Below, piece by piece: positions 1-8,943 of a stretch of 64,000 nt of DNA. Below the pieces are notes generated by a model. It searched no databases and had not been told where the DNA came from. It saw only the letters and a program-made list of their open reading frames with translations. A program made the position numbers and the translations under genes. The DNA comes from an uncultured Sutterella sp. (GTDB lineage: Bacteria > Pseudomonadota > Gammaproteobacteria > Burkholderiales > Burkholderiaceae_F): NCBI GenBank assembly GCA_944392755.1, contig CALXXT010000039.1, positions 1-64,000 of the forward strand. The letters run 5' to 3'. Each line of letters starts with the position of its first letter. The stretch's first letter is position 1.

Positions 1-163
1 TGTCGCCGTACTTTTCGCGCAGATCCCCGAAAAGATCGGTGCGGACGAAGTCGTTCGGATAAGCCTGGCGAACTTCGCGGATCTTCGCGAGCTTCTCGCG
101 TCGTTCGGCGATGATGTGGTTCTCGTCTGCAGTCGTTTCGCAGCGGTTTCTTTCTTCGCTCAT
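1..163 (-). CDS. lysS: Lysyl-tRNA synthetase, N-terminal fragment (runs off the window)
   Basis: The first 54 codons of a leftward gene are visible, beginning at an ATG at 163 preceded by an AGGAAA ribosome-binding site about seven bases upstream. The peptide contains [12 protein letters not shown] followed by AYPNDF, matching the REKL...FPNDF N-terminal helix and linker of class II lysyl-tRNA synthetase, which charges tRNA-Lys in the cytosol. The OB-fold and catalytic domain lie beyond the window edge, so completeness cannot be judged. It is co-oriented with and downstream of cadBA but separated from cadA by a strong terminator, so it probably has its own promoter. The assignment rests on a short segment, but the match is characteristic. 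Confidence 0.8.
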   Translation of the reverse strand, partial: MSEERNRCETTADENHIIAERREKLAKIREVRQAYPNDFVRTDLFGDLREKYGD

Positions 164-214
164 GTCGATTTTCCTGGATTGCCGGGACGTCGAAAAACGG
201 CGCCCCTGACGTTG

Positions 215-255
215 ACAAAAAAGAGAGCCGCAGCGATGTCGATCCGCTGCGACTC
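215..255 (-). terminator. Rho-independent terminator after cadA
   Basis: Reading leftward, an 11-bp stem (arms 245-255 and 225-235, one G-U pair) is followed directly by a run of U residues (complement of 217-222). It lies just past the cadA stop and separates cadBA from lysS. A second perfect 9-bp stem-loop (266-274 / 279-287) lies between it and the cadA stop. Confidence 0.85.
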
Positions 256-311
256 CCAACTTCAGCGAGCGAGCGGCTGCTCGCTCGGCATAAGCACGTC
301 TATCGTGCGGA

Positions 312-2450
312 TCAAGCCTGCTTGAGCACCTTCACGGTGTAGCTGCCGTCCGGCTGACGGTAGGCGCCGTGAATGTCGGTTTCGAAGCCCGGGAAGTGCT
401 CGCCGATTTCGCAGAGCATGAGCAGGAAGTCGAGCACCGCGCGGTTGTCCTTCGTCAGCACTTCGCCCGGCATGACCAGCGGAACGCCCGGCGGGTACGG
501 CAGGATCATGTTCGCGCTCACCTTGTCCTGCATGTCTTCGATGCGGACTTCCTCGACTTCCCCGCGAAGCTCGCGCTGGAACGCTTCGTGCGGCGTCATC
601 GCCATGTGCGGCAGCGTGTCGAAAGCCGTGTACATCATCGTCGGCAGATCGTGCTCGACGATGAGCCGGTGGATGCCGCGCGCGAGCTCCTGCAGACGCA
701 TGCCTTCGTAGAAGGACGGATTCTTCTCGTAGAGCGAGGGAATCGCCTTCTTCACTTCAAGATTGGCGTCGTAGTCGCGGCGGAAGTTGCACAGTTCTCG
801 CAGAAGACCCATGGCCTTCGTGTTGTCGATCCCGAAGGAGAAGAGGAAGAGCAGATTGTAGGGACCGGTCTTTTCGACGATGATGCCGCGGTCGTCGAGA
901 TACTTGGCGACGATTGCGGCCGGAATGCCCTCTTCGGCCATGGTGCCGTCCGCATTGAGCCCCGGGGTGAGCAGCGTCACCTTGATCGGATCAAGGTGCA
1001 TGTGCTCGGCGTCGATGCCGCGGAAGCCGTGCCAATTCTCGTTCGGATCCAGCGTCCAGCAAGCCTTCTCATCGATGTTCTCAGGCTGCCAGGCGTCGAA
1101 GAACCACGTGTCGCTTTCGGCCTTCAGGCGCTTGATTTCCTTACGGAAGCGAATCGCCCGTTCAATGGCCTCATCCATCAGTCGACGGCCGACCTTGCCT
1201 CGCATCATGGCGGCCGCCGTTTCGGTCGAAGCGACGATCGGGTAGTAGGGCGAGGTCGACGTATGCATCATGAACGCTTCGTTGAAGGTCGGCTCGTTGA
1301 TTTCGCCCTTCACGTGGATCATGGAAGCCTGAGAGAACGCGGCCAGAAGCTTGTGCGTCGACTGCGTTTCATAGATCACCTTGCCCGGGACGCGCCCGCC
1401 GCTCATCCCGGCCAAGCCCTTGTAGATCGGGCTGAAGTTGGTGTACGGAACCCAGGCCGAGTCGAAGTGAATCGACTTCACGTCGAGCGTCTTCTTGATG
1501 TAGTCCGTGTCGTAGAAGAGCCCGTCGTAGGTGGAGTTCGTCACGACGGCGTGCACCGGCCAGGTGGCGTTGGGCGTTTCCTTCACGCGCTTTTCGATCG
1601 TTTCACGCGAGAATTCGCTCTTCGGAATGCCGCCGAGAATGCCGTAGGCGTTGCGGGTCGGACGGAAGTAGATCGGCACGACGTTGCTCATCATCATGAG
1701 GTGCGTGAGCGACTTGTGGCAGTTGCGGTCGATGAGAACGGTGCTGCCGGCCGGAGCGGCGTAAAGACCGATGATCTTGTTGGCGGTGGACGTGCCGTTC
1801 GTCACGATGTAGCTGCGGTCCGCATTGAAGGTTTCCGCGATGTACTTTTCCGCCTCCTTGTGGGGACCCGTATGGTCGAGCAGAGAGCCGAGTTCGCCCA
1901 CGGACACGGAAACGTCCGCCTTGAAGGTGTTCGAGCCGAAGAAGTCGTAGAAGAGCGTGCCCGCCGGGCTGCGCTGGAAGGCCGTGCCGCTCATGTGGCC
2001 GGGCGTGCAGAAGGTGTACTTGCCTTGTTCGGCGAAGTTGAAGAGCGCTCGAGTGAGCGGAGGCAGCACGGCGTCCGTGTACTCCTTAACCTTCTGGGAA
2101 ATCGTGACGGCGATGTCGGCTGCATTCGAAATTTCATAGCCGAAGAACTCCACGTTCGCGTTGAGATCCTCAAACGAGGCGTCCGTCACGTCGTTCGAGC
2201 TCGAGAAGGCGAAGATCGGCAGTTCGTCGTTGAAGTCGTGAATCTTGCGGATGAGTTCCTTCGGAGACTCTTCCCAATCGATGAGCACGCCGGCAAGACG
2301 CGCGTTGTTGTCCACGATGCGAAGCAGGTCTTCCTGGTCGGCGGCGAAGACGACCTCAAAGCCGCGCTTCTTCAGCTCTTCATTGAGACTGTGAATCGGA
2401 GCATCCTTGAAGAAGCGCCCGGGCGTTACGAGTTCGACAATGATGTTCAT
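312..2450 (-). CDS. cadA: Inducible-type lysine decarboxylase
   Basis: PLP-dependent fold-type I decarboxylase that converts lysine to cadaverine and CO2 in the cytosol, consuming a proton. At 712 residues it is close to E. coli CadA/LdcC (about 713-715) and is collinear with them throughout. It has the N-terminal wing/receiver-like domain (about residues 1-130), the [11 protein letters not shown] segment, the [16 protein letters not shown] segment, and the Schiff-base lysine at K367 in [10 protein letters not shown]. The C-terminal [12 protein letters not shown] stretch is conserved. ORF start ATG at 2450 fits the family N-terminus MNxI. cadB lies 109 bp upstream, with a large hairpin between the two, so the pair forms a cadBA operon. 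The alternatives (ornithine or arginine decarboxylase) are much less similar along the whole length. Confidence 0.95.
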   Translation of the reverse strand: MNIIVELVTPGRFFKDAPIHSLNEELKKRGFEVVFAADQEDLLRIVDNNARLAGVLIDWEESPKELIRKIHDFNDELPIFAFSSSNDVTDASFEDLNANVEFFGYEISNAADIAVTISQKVKEYTDAVLPPLTRALFNFAEQGKYTFCTPGHMSGTAFQRSPAGTLFYDFFGSNTFKADVSVSVGELGSLLDHTGPHKEAEKYIAETFNADRSYIVTNGTSTANKIIGLYAAPAGSTVLIDRNCHKSLTHLMMMSNVVPIYFRPTRNAYGILGGIPKSEFSRETIEKRVKETPNATWPVHAVVTNSTYDGLFYDTDYIKKTLDVKSIHFDSAWVPYTNFSPIYKGLAGMSGGRVPGKVIYETQSTHKLLAAFSQASMIHVKGEINEPTFNEAFMMHTSTSPYYPIVASTETAAAMMRGKVGRRLMDEAIERAIRFRKEIKRLKAESDTWFFDAWQPENIDEKACWTLDPNENWHGFRGIDAEHMHLDPIKVTLLTPGLNADGTMAEEGIPAAIVAKYLDDRGIIVEKTGPYNLLFLFSFGIDNTKAMGLLRELCNFRRDYDANLEVKKAIPSLYEKNPSFYEGMRLQELARGIHRLIVEHDLPTMMYTAFDTLPHMAMTPHEAFQRELRGEVEEVRIEDMQDKVSANMILPYPPGVPLVMPGEVLTKDNRAVLDFLLMLCEIGEHFPGFETDIHGAYRQPDGSYTVKVLKQA

Positions 2451-2494
2451 GACCTATTCCTTTAAGGCGTGATGAGGAGGAGTTGAGTGAGGCG

Positions 2495-2535
2495 AACGGG
2501 GTCCGAGACGGATCCGAATCGTCTCGGACCCCGTT
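2495..2535. repeat. Perfect 16-bp inverted repeat between cadB and cadA
   Basis: Arms 2495-2510 and 2520-2535 are perfect reverse complements with a 9-base loop, giving a very GC-rich hairpin in the cadB-cadA spacer. There is no U-tract after it on the leftward transcript, so it is not a classic terminator. It may be an RNA-stability or processing element that sets different cadB and cadA mRNA levels (inference). Confidence 0.85.
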
Positions 2536-2559
2536 GCCGCAGTGGAAAATCAACGTTCG

Positions 2560-3891
2560 TCAGTCGGCAGCCAAAGCGGGCTGGAACGTGGGAACGGCTT
2601 CGCGCGTGCCCTTCTTCCAGGAGAAGAACATCATGATCACGAGGCTCACGACGAAGGTCGCGATGAGCTGATTGAAGCTCGCCCCGGCGAACGCGATGAA
2701 GCAGAAGCAGCTGCCGCAGACCGCGGCCGCGCAGCTCAGCACGCTGCGCGTCGTGGCGCCTTCGATGCGAAGCAGATTGATGCAGCTGTAGAAGTACGGC
2801 AGCATCGTGAGGAGGACGGCGATGCCCGTGATCATGCCGAAGAGATCGGCGGCCGAACCGCCGTTGGCGTTGAGCACCATCAGGACGAGCATGAGCGCCG
2901 TCATCTGAGAGGCGGCCAGGAGAAGGCCCTTGCGCGGCAAACCGTTCTTGTCAAGCGCACCGTAGATCTTCGGGAAGTTGCCGTCCTGAGCGGCGCGGGC
3001 TCCGGCCTGCGTCACCAGCATCATCCAGGAACCGAGCGACGTGAGGCAGGCGAGCGCCGTGCAGGCCGAGACCACCGGAGCCGCCCATTCGCCCACCATC
3101 TTCGAAGCGGAGAGCGCGAAGGGAGCGCCCGACGCCGCGGTGACTTCGGCGGGGAACATGCCGGCGATGACCTGAGTCGAGGCCACGTAGACGAGACCCG
3201 CAAGCGCCGTGCCGAGCATCGTGGCAAGCGGAACCGTGCGCTTCGGATTGTCGACCAGCCCCGTCGAAACCGAGGCGGACTCGACGCCGACGAAGGCCCA
3301 GAGGCAAAGGAGAACGCTCTGAGCGGAAGCGGCAGCGTCGCCCTGGCCGGAGACGTTCCAGTTGGCCATGTAGACTTCCGGATCAAACCAAAGCCAGCCG
3401 AGGGTCGCCGTGCCGACCACGGGGATCAGCATCGTGATGAGCCCGAAGGTCGTCAGCTTGCCGATGAAGGAGCCCCCGAGGAGGTTGAGCAGCGTAAAGA
3501 ACCAGACGATCGCAATGCACGCGATGCCGGCCGGGATCGGCGCGTTGAGAATCGGGAAGAAGACGGAAAGATAGGAAACCGCCGTCACTGCAATGGCGAG
3601 ATTGCCGATCCAGTTGGCGTGGTAGTAGAGAACGCTCGTCTGGAAGCCGAAGGCCGGACTGATCTCGCCGGCGTAGGCGATCGGGCCGCCGCTCTGCGGA
3701 TTGACCGTCGAAAGCCGCGAATAGACGTAGGCGAGCGAGAGGGCGCCGATCACCGCAATCAGCCATCCGAAGATGGCGACCGAGCCGATGCCGGCCAAAT
3801 TGGAGGGCAGCAGCGCAATGCCGCTCCCCATCATGTTCCCGGCCACGATGCCCGTGCAGGCTCCGAGACCGATTTTCTTCGCTGATGTCAT
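2560..3891 (-). CDS. cadB: Lysine/cadaverine antiporter, APC superfamily
   Basis: Inner-membrane exchanger that imports lysine and exports cadaverine, supplying CadA. At 443 residues it is essentially the length of E. coli CadB (444) and is collinear with it, with about twelve hydrophobic segments. Diagnostic stretches are GNMMGSGIALLP near residue 18, GGPIAYAGEISPAFG, VLYYHANWIGNLAI, CLWAFVGVESASVSTG and ACLTSLGSWMMLV. The ATG at 3891 gives MTSAKKIGLGAC, matching the CadB N-terminus. It is the first gene of a leftward cadBA operon. No cadC-like regulator is present in the window; the long upstream region contains palindromes that may be operators. ArcD- or AdiC-type antiporters are less similar. 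Confidence 0.95.
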   Translation of the reverse strand: MTSAKKIGLGACTGIVAGNMMGSGIALLPSNLAGIGSVAIFGWLIAVIGALSLAYVYSRLSTVNPQSGGPIAYAGEISPAFGFQTSVLYYHANWIGNLAIAVTAVSYLSVFFPILNAPIPAGIACIAIVWFFTLLNLLGGSFIGKLTTFGLITMLIPVVGTATLGWLWFDPEVYMANWNVSGQGDAAASAQSVLLCLWAFVGVESASVSTGLVDNPKRTVPLATMLGTALAGLVYVASTQVIAGMFPAEVTAASGAPFALSASKMVGEWAAPVVSACTALACLTSLGSWMMLVTQAGARAAQDGNFPKIYGALDKNGLPRKGLLLAASQMTALMLVLMVLNANGGSAADLFGMITGIAVLLTMLPYFYSCINLLRIEGATTRSVLSCAAAVCGSCFCFIAFAGASFNQLIATFVVSLVIMMFFSWKKGTREAVPTFQPALAAD

Positions 3892-4466
3892 GAGGACTGC
3901 TCCCTAAAAGAAGAAAGAAGTGTTGAGGTCCGTCCGCTGCGCTTTCTCTCCCGAGGCGGGGGAAACCGCCGGAGCGGTCGATGAGCAGATTCTTCTCTTC
4001 GGAGCGCCTCAAGTCCTCAGGACTCCATCATGATTTCGACATTTCCGGATAAGCCGATATTTTTCTTGAATTTCAATGTGTTGATATCCTCATTTCGACC
4101 CTTTTCCTCAACCTCCCTTCAGAAAGCGGCGGCCGTCTCGTCCGCGGCGGCCCGCCGTCAAAAGATCAGCCCGAGCGCCATAAACATCAGGAAAATCGTG
4201 CACTTGATCTCTTGATCCCTCCCTCCTCCCGCAATCGGAAGCTGGATCGTCCCCTCCGAGGCCCGACCGCGCGACGGGCAAAGCGCTTGAAGCCGAGGGC
4301 GGCCTCAGGGTGGATTTTCAGTCGCCGCCGAGGATGTTCCCCGATCTGCGCATGCGCGCCGTGGAACGAGCCGACACGCAATTCAAAATTCCCCCTGTGT
4401 TAAAATTTTGAGTTCACTCATCGGCAAGTCCATGCCGCCGTATCCGATTCCAAACGCTTCTTTTCC
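3892..4466. promoter_or_regulatory. Divergent control region between cadBA and suhB
   Basis: About 575 bp without a convincing gene. The stretch around 4040-4110 is clearly AT-richer than its surroundings and probably contains the leftward cadBA promoter. Two exact palindromes are visible: 4012-4024 (AGTCCT-C-AGGACT) and 4066-4076 (TTGAA-T-TTCAA). On the right, TGTTAAAAT (4398-4406) resembles an extended -10 element for suhB, about 60 bp before its start. Short ORFs here have no family resemblance. No lysine-riboswitch-like structure was recognised. Confidence 0.5.
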
Positions 4467-5336
4467 ATGCATACGCCCTCTCTTCAAGCTTTCGTCGCGA
4501 CGGCCACGCAGGCCGCCCGCCGCGCCGCCCGTGAAATCACTTACGCCGCCAAGGATCTCGACCTGCTGAAGATCGAAGACAAGGCCGCGAACGACTTCGT
4601 GACGAACGCCGACCGCGCAGCCGAAGCCGCCATCATTGAAGAGCTCCAGCGCGCATATCCGCGTCATTCGATTCTCTGCGAGGAATCGGGGCTCATCGGC
4701 GACCCGAAGAGCGACTACCGCTGGATCGTTGATCCGCTCGACGGCACGACGAACTTCATCCACGGGCTTCCGCAGTACGCCGTTTCGATCGGCCTTACGT
4801 ACCGCGGCGACATCATTGCGGGCGTCATCTACGACGTGGCGAAGAACGAACTCTTCACGGCCGCAAAGGGCCAGGGGGCATTTCTCGACAACCGCCGCAT
4901 CCGCGTCTCCGAGACGAAGGATCTGCGCCGCGCGCTGATCGGCACGGGCTTCCCCTTCCGCCGCGGCGACAACTTTGCGGGATATCTCGAGGCGTTCGAG
5001 CGCGTTGCCCGCCGAGCCGCCGGCCTTCGCCGTCCCGGATCGGCCGCGCTGGATCTCGCCTGGGTCGCCTGCGGCCGCTACGACGGCTTCTGGGAGCTCA
5101 ATCTGAAGCCGTGGGATCTCTGCGCGGGCATCCTTCTCGTGCTCGAAGCCGGCGGTCTCATCACGGACATGGAAGGCTCGGAAAACTGGCTCGAAACGGG
5201 CTGCGTCTGCGCGGGCAATCCCAAGATCTTCGGCCAGCTCCTGCCGCTCGTCGGCACGATGAAGCCCGCGGCCGAATCCTCGCGCCGCACGCTGACCGCG
5301 AAGACGAAGCCTGTCGAAGAGGACGCCGAATCCTGA
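4467..5336 (+). CDS. suhB: Inositol-1-monophosphatase family protein SuhB
   Basis: Mg-dependent inositol monophosphatase. In E. coli, SuhB also takes part in rRNA transcription antitermination. The 289-residue protein carries the metal-binding motifs EESG (near residue 71) and DPLDGTTNFIHGLP (near 89), and the second motif KPWDLCAGILLVLEAGG (near 213). The ANDFVTNADRAAE segment is typical of SuhB. The ATG at 4467 has no strong Shine-Dalgarno sequence but gives the expected N-terminal helix. The C-terminal 25 or so residues (ESSRRTLTAKTKPVEEDAES) extend a little past the catalytic core. It is followed by mutS on the same strand with a hairpin between, so co-transcription is uncertain. Confidence 0.92.
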   Translation: MHTPSLQAFVATATQAARRAAREITYAAKDLDLLKIEDKAANDFVTNADRAAEAAIIEELQRAYPRHSILCEESGLIGDPKSDYRWIVDPLDGTTNFIHGLPQYAVSIGLTYRGDIIAGVIYDVAKNELFTAAKGQGAFLDNRRIRVSETKDLRRALIGTGFPFRRGDNFAGYLEAFERVARRAAGLRRPGSAALDLAWVACGRYDGFWELNLKPWDLCAGILLVLEAGGLITDMEGSENWLETGCVCAGNPKIFGQLLPLVGTMKPAAESSRRTLTAKTKPVEEDAES

Positions 5337-5375
5337 CCGCAGCCGCGAGCGCCGACGCTTCGCGCTTCCGTTCCG

Positions 5376-5409
5376 TCCGCCCGCTCGGCTCGCCGTCCGG
5401 GCGGATTTT
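5376..5409 (+). terminator. Probable terminator after suhB
   Basis: An 8-bp GC-rich stem (5376-5383 / 5398-5405, 14-base loop) is followed by TTTTC. It lies in the suhB-mutS spacer, just ahead of the mutS start, so it could terminate suhB or act in the mutS leader. Confidence 0.5.
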
Positions 5410-5427
5410 CATGCTCACTTGCGCGCC

Positions 5428-8094
5428 ATGACGAATCTCGAAACGAACGAAGAAGAATACGACTTCACCGACCTCTCGCAGTTCACGCCCGTCATGCGGC
5501 AGTTCCTCGAGGTGAAGAACCGCTACCCGGAGACGCTCGTCCTTTTCCGGCTCGGCGACTTCTACGAGACCTTCTTCAACGATGCCGTGAAGGCCAACCG
5601 CCTGATCGGCATCACGCTCACCAAGCGGGGAAAGCTCCCGGACGGCCGTCCCATTCCCATGGCGGGCATTCCCGCCGTTTCGCTCGACAGCTACATGGCG
5701 CGCCTCGTGCGTCTGGGCGAAAGCATCGTCATCGTCGAGCAGATCGGCGTGCCGGGCAAAGGCACGATGGACCGCAAGATTTCGCGCATCGTCACGCCGG
5801 GAACGCTGACCGAATCCACGCTTCTTCCCGAAAAATCCGATTCGATTCTGCTTGCCGCCGCCGCGCCGAAGCGCGGTGAGAAGAACTACGGACTCGCCTG
5901 GCTCACGCTCTCGAACGGCGACTTCCGCGCCGAAAGCGTTCCTGCGGACCAGTTCGAAAGCGTGCTCGCGCGCATCGCCCCGTCCGAAGTCCTTGTGAGC
6001 GAAGAACTGAAGCGCACGCTGCGCGAAAGCCATCCGCATCTGCCGCTCACGTCTCTTCCCGACTGGCACTTCGACGGCGAACGCGGCGAAAAGCTTCTTT
6101 GCCGCACCTTCGGCCTTGCGAACCTCGACGCATGGGGCGTCTCGGGCCGGCGCGACGTTCTTGCCGCCGCCAACGCGCTTCTTGACTACACGAGCGAGAC
6201 GCAGGTCGACATGATTCCGTTCATCCTTCCGATGAAGCTCGAGGAGGAGCATCACTTCCTCGTCCTGGATCCGACGACGCGCCGCAATCTCGAAATCGAC
6301 GAAAGCCTCAGCCCGAACGGCTCGGGGCCGACGCTATTCTCGGTGCTCGACCGCTGCGGCACGGCGATGGGAAGCCGCGAGCTGCGCCGATGGCTTCGGG
6401 AACCGCTTCGAGAACCCGACGCCGTGCTGAAGCGCCAGGCCGCGCTCGCCGCCCTCATTGACGAGCGCAGCCTCGAATCGGCGCTCGCCGAAGCGATCGC
6501 ACCTCTTCCCGACGTCGAGCGCATTGCAAGCCGCATTGAGCTCAAGACCGCCCGACCGCGGGATATCTCTGCGCTCCGCAATGCGCTCCCGCAGCTCGAG
6601 CGGATCTGCGGGCTGCTCGCCCCGCGCCGGGAGGCGCTTTTGAAGGAGGCGGCCCAAGCGCTGCGGCTTCCCGACCTCCTCTCGAAGGAGCTCAACCGCA
6701 TGCTCCTCGACGAACCCGCGCTGCAGCTTCGCGACGGAGATGTGATCCGCTCCGAAGCCAGTCCCGAACTGGCGGAACTGCGCCGGCTGCGCGACGACGT
6801 GGGGGCGCTTCTCCTCGAGATCGAAACGCGCGAACGATCGGCGACGGGACTTTCCACGCTGCGCGTCGAGTACAACAAAGTGTCGGGATTCTTCATTGAA
6901 GTTTCCCGCCTGCAGTCCACGCGGGTGCCCGCCCACTATCAGCGCCGGCAGACGCTCAAAAACACCGAGCGCTACACGACGCCCGAGCTGCGGGCGCTTG
7001 AAGACCGGATTCTTTCCGCGAAGGAGCGGGCCGCCCTGCTCGAGCGCCAGCTCTACGACGCGCTTCTCAGCGCGCTTTCCCCCTCGGTGGGCGAACTCAT
7101 TGCCGCAGCGCATGCCGCCGCACGGCTTGACGCCGCATGCTCCGCGGCGCGCCACGCCGCTCAGCACGGCTGGTGCCGGCCGACCTTGGCCGCGCGCCCC
7201 GGGATCCGCATCGACGCCGCCCGCCATCCGGTCGTCGAGGAGATGATCGAATACTACGTCCCGAACGCCTGCAGACTCGAGGACGGGCGCCGCATGCTCA
7301 TCATCACCGGCCCCAACATGGGCGGGAAGTCCACCTACATGAGAAGCGTCGCTCTGATCGCGCTCCTCGCCTGGGCGGGCCTCTTCGTGCCGGCCGATGC
7401 CGCCGAAATCGGGCCCGTCGATCGAATTCTCACCCGCATCGGCGCGTCGGACGACCTGTCGCACGGCCGCTCGACCTTCATGGTCGAGATGACGGAAGCG
7501 GCAGCCATCCTGCACCAGGCGACCGACCAAAGCCTCGTCCTCATGGACGAAATCGGCCGAGGCACCTCCACCTACGACGGACTTTCGCTCGCCGCAGCCA
7601 TCGCCGAAGCGCTGGTGAGCTCGACGCGCTCCCTCACGCTTTTTGCGACGCACTACTTTGAGTTGACGGAGCTCTCGAGCCGCTTGAGAGAGGTGGCCAA
7701 CATCCATGTATCGGCCTCGCAGTCGAGGAGCGGCGTCGTTTTCCGTCATCAGCTCGAAGAAGGCCCTGCAAGCCGAAGCTACGGCATCGCGGTCGCGCAG
7801 CTTGCAGGGGTGCCCGCGCCCGTCGTTCGGCGCGCGCGTCAGTACCTCGCCTCGCTCGAAGCGCGCGAACGCGCGCGGCAGGCGGCCGAGCCCGACCTGT
7901 TCGCCGACCTTCTCCACGCGCCCGAGCCCGAGCCGGAATTCCCGCCTGCGGACGACCCCGAAGCCGAAGCCCGAACCGAGGCGCTCCGCGCCTTTGCGCG
8001 AGAAGTCGCCGACAAGGATCTCGACAGCCTCACGCCCCGAGACGCGCTCGCTTGGGCCTACGACCTGGCGTCCCGAGCCAAAAAGCTCATCTAA
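5428..8094 (+). CDS. mutS: DNA mismatch repair ATPase MutS
   Basis: Recognises mispaired and looped bases and recruits MutL. The protein is 888 residues from the ATG at 5428. An in-frame TTG nine bases earlier is possible, but neither start has a good ribosome-binding site. Domain I has the mismatch-stacking motif GDFYE (Phe45). The clamp and lever regions include YNKVSGFFIEV. The ATPase has Walker A GPNMGGKST (about 627-636), Walker B LVLMDEIGRGTST (about 701-713) and FATHYFELTEL. The C-terminal tail is long and acidic. Length is a little above E. coli MutS (853). It is full length with all key motifs, so mismatch repair is expected to be active. Confidence 0.96.
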   Translation: MTNLETNEEEYDFTDLSQFTPVMRQFLEVKNRYPETLVLFRLGDFYETFFNDAVKANRLIGITLTKRGKLPDGRPIPMAGIPAVSLDSYMARLVRLGESIVIVEQIGVPGKGTMDRKISRIVTPGTLTESTLLPEKSDSILLAAAAPKRGEKNYGLAWLTLSNGDFRAESVPADQFESVLARIAPSEVLVSEELKRTLRESHPHLPLTSLPDWHFDGERGEKLLCRTFGLANLDAWGVSGRRDVLAAANALLDYTSETQVDMIPFILPMKLEEEHHFLVLDPTTRRNLEIDESLSPNGSGPTLFSVLDRCGTAMGSRELRRWLREPLREPDAVLKRQAALAALIDERSLESALAEAIAPLPDVERIASRIELKTARPRDISALRNALPQLERICGLLAPRREALLKEAAQALRLPDLLSKELNRMLLDEPALQLRDGDVIRSEASPELAELRRLRDDVGALLLEIETRERSATGLSTLRVEYNKVSGFFIEVSRLQSTRVPAHYQRRQTLKNTERYTTPELRALEDRILSAKERAALLERQLYDALLSALSPSVGELIAAAHAAARLDAACSAARHAAQHGWCRPTLAARPGIRIDAARHPVVEEMIEYYVPNACRLEDGRRMLIITGPNMGGKSTYMRSVALIALLAWAGLFVPADAAEIGPVDRILTRIGASDDLSHGRSTFMVEMTEAAAILHQATDQSLVLMDEIGRGTSTYDGLSLAAAIAEALVSSTRSLTLFATHYFELTELSSRLREVANIHVSASQSRSGVVFRHQLEEGPASRSYGIAVAQLAGVPAPVVRRARQYLASLEARERARQAAEPDLFADLLHAPEPEPEFPPADDPEAEARTEALRAFAREVADKDLDSLTPRDALAWAYDLASRAKKLI

Positions 8095-8106
8095 AATCAA
8101 AAAAAC

Positions 8107-8112
8107 TATAAT
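8107..8112 (+). promoter_or_regulatory. Consensus -10 element before the GntR/FCD gene
   Basis: An exact TATAAT lies about 95 bp upstream of the regulator start, just after the mutS stop. No convincing -35 hexamer is seen at the usual spacing, so only the -10 is supported. Confidence 0.45.
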
Positions 8113-8205
8113 GCCCGTTTTCCGGCGTGCCGCGCGTCCCCGTCGAACCGCGGCCGCACGGACGGAGCTTGACGCATTCCGCACCGCCATCTCGGAACTA
8201 CGACC

Positions 8206-8898
8206 GTGGACCTCAAAGACTTCCCTTCTCATTCAACGCCGACCGACGACGATGAACTTTTCCGACTCATTCACCGCCACATTCTTCGTCAGGCGAAGGC
8301 CGGCGGACGCATCGACACGGAAACCGAACTCGCCGACCGCTTCGGCGTGACCCGCTACAAGGTGCGCAAGGCGCTCGGCATTCTCTCCCAGATGGGCATC
8401 GTCGACCGCGCCCCCAAGCGCGGCATGACCGTCAACACGATCGGTCCGAAAAACCTCTCGGCGCAGATCCAGGTTCAGATGGACATTGCGAACTTCGACA
8501 TCCGCGAGTTCATCGAAGCCCGCCTTCTCATTGAGGTGGACGTCATTCCTCTCGCGATCCGGCGCATGACGCCGATGATGCTCGGACTTCTGGAAGAAGC
8601 CATCAGCCGCATTGAAGCGAACGTCGACAACACCCCCGAAGCCGACCGCTGGGACCGCGAGTTCCACCTCCTGCTCCTCGAAGCGTGCGGCAACCGCGTG
8701 CTTCAGGTCTTTTCCGCCGCGCTCGTCACTTATTTCGAAAAGACGACCGACAAGCTCCCGAACGATCCGGAGTTCTTCCGAAACGTCGCTCGTCAGGAGC
8801 GGGAGCTTCTCAACGCCATCAAGCGGGGCGACGAGGAAGGCGCGAAGACGCTCCTCACCTCGCACCTCAAGGAGCAGGTCGACATCCTCGCCGGATGA
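8206..8898 (+). CDS. GntR-family transcriptional regulator, FadR/FCD subfamily
   Basis: A 230-residue DNA-binding regulator. The N-terminal winged helix-turn-helix (about residues 18-78) reads DTETELADRFGVTRYKVRKAL then a wing RAPKRGMTVN. The C-terminal all-helical FCD ligand domain (about 90-225) contains EARLLIEVDVIPLAI, DREFHLLLLEACGN and LLTSHLKEQ, whose Asp/His residues usually bind a metal that helps hold a carboxylate effector. The GTG start at 8206 has a weak ribosome-binding site. Neighbours (mutS, a nucleoside phosphorylase) do not reveal the target or ligand. A strong terminator follows, so it is probably monocistronic. The subfamily is clear; the ligand is unknown. Confidence 0.88.
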   Translation: MDLKDFPSHSTPTDDDELFRLIHRHILRQAKAGGRIDTETELADRFGVTRYKVRKALGILSQMGIVDRAPKRGMTVNTIGPKNLSAQIQVQMDIANFDIREFIEARLLIEVDVIPLAIRRMTPMMLGLLEEAISRIEANVDNTPEADRWDREFHLLLLEACGNRVLQVFSAALVTYFEKTTDKLPNDPEFFRNVARQERELLNAIKRGDEEGAKTLLTSHLKEQVDILAG

Positions 8899-8912
8899 TC
8901 CCCCTCGGTGCG

Positions 8913-8938
8913 GGCGGCCTTTCCGGCCGCCTCTTTTT
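8913..8938 (+). terminator. Rho-independent terminator after the GntR gene
   Basis: A 7-bp GC stem (8913-8919 / 8925-8931) with a 5-base loop is followed by TCTTTTTC, 15 bases after the stop codon. Confidence 0.85.
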
Positions 8939-8943
8939 CAACG

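Noticed and set aside
369..2465. Long rightward open frame (698 codons) opposite cadA
   Set aside because: It is an antisense shadow of cadA caused by GC-rich third positions; the translation is Arg/His/Val-rich with no family resemblance.
3892..4466. Lysine riboswitch upstream of cadBA
   Set aside because: No conserved L-box helices or terminator-antiterminator pair could be recognised. Palindromes and an AT-rich promoter explain the region better.
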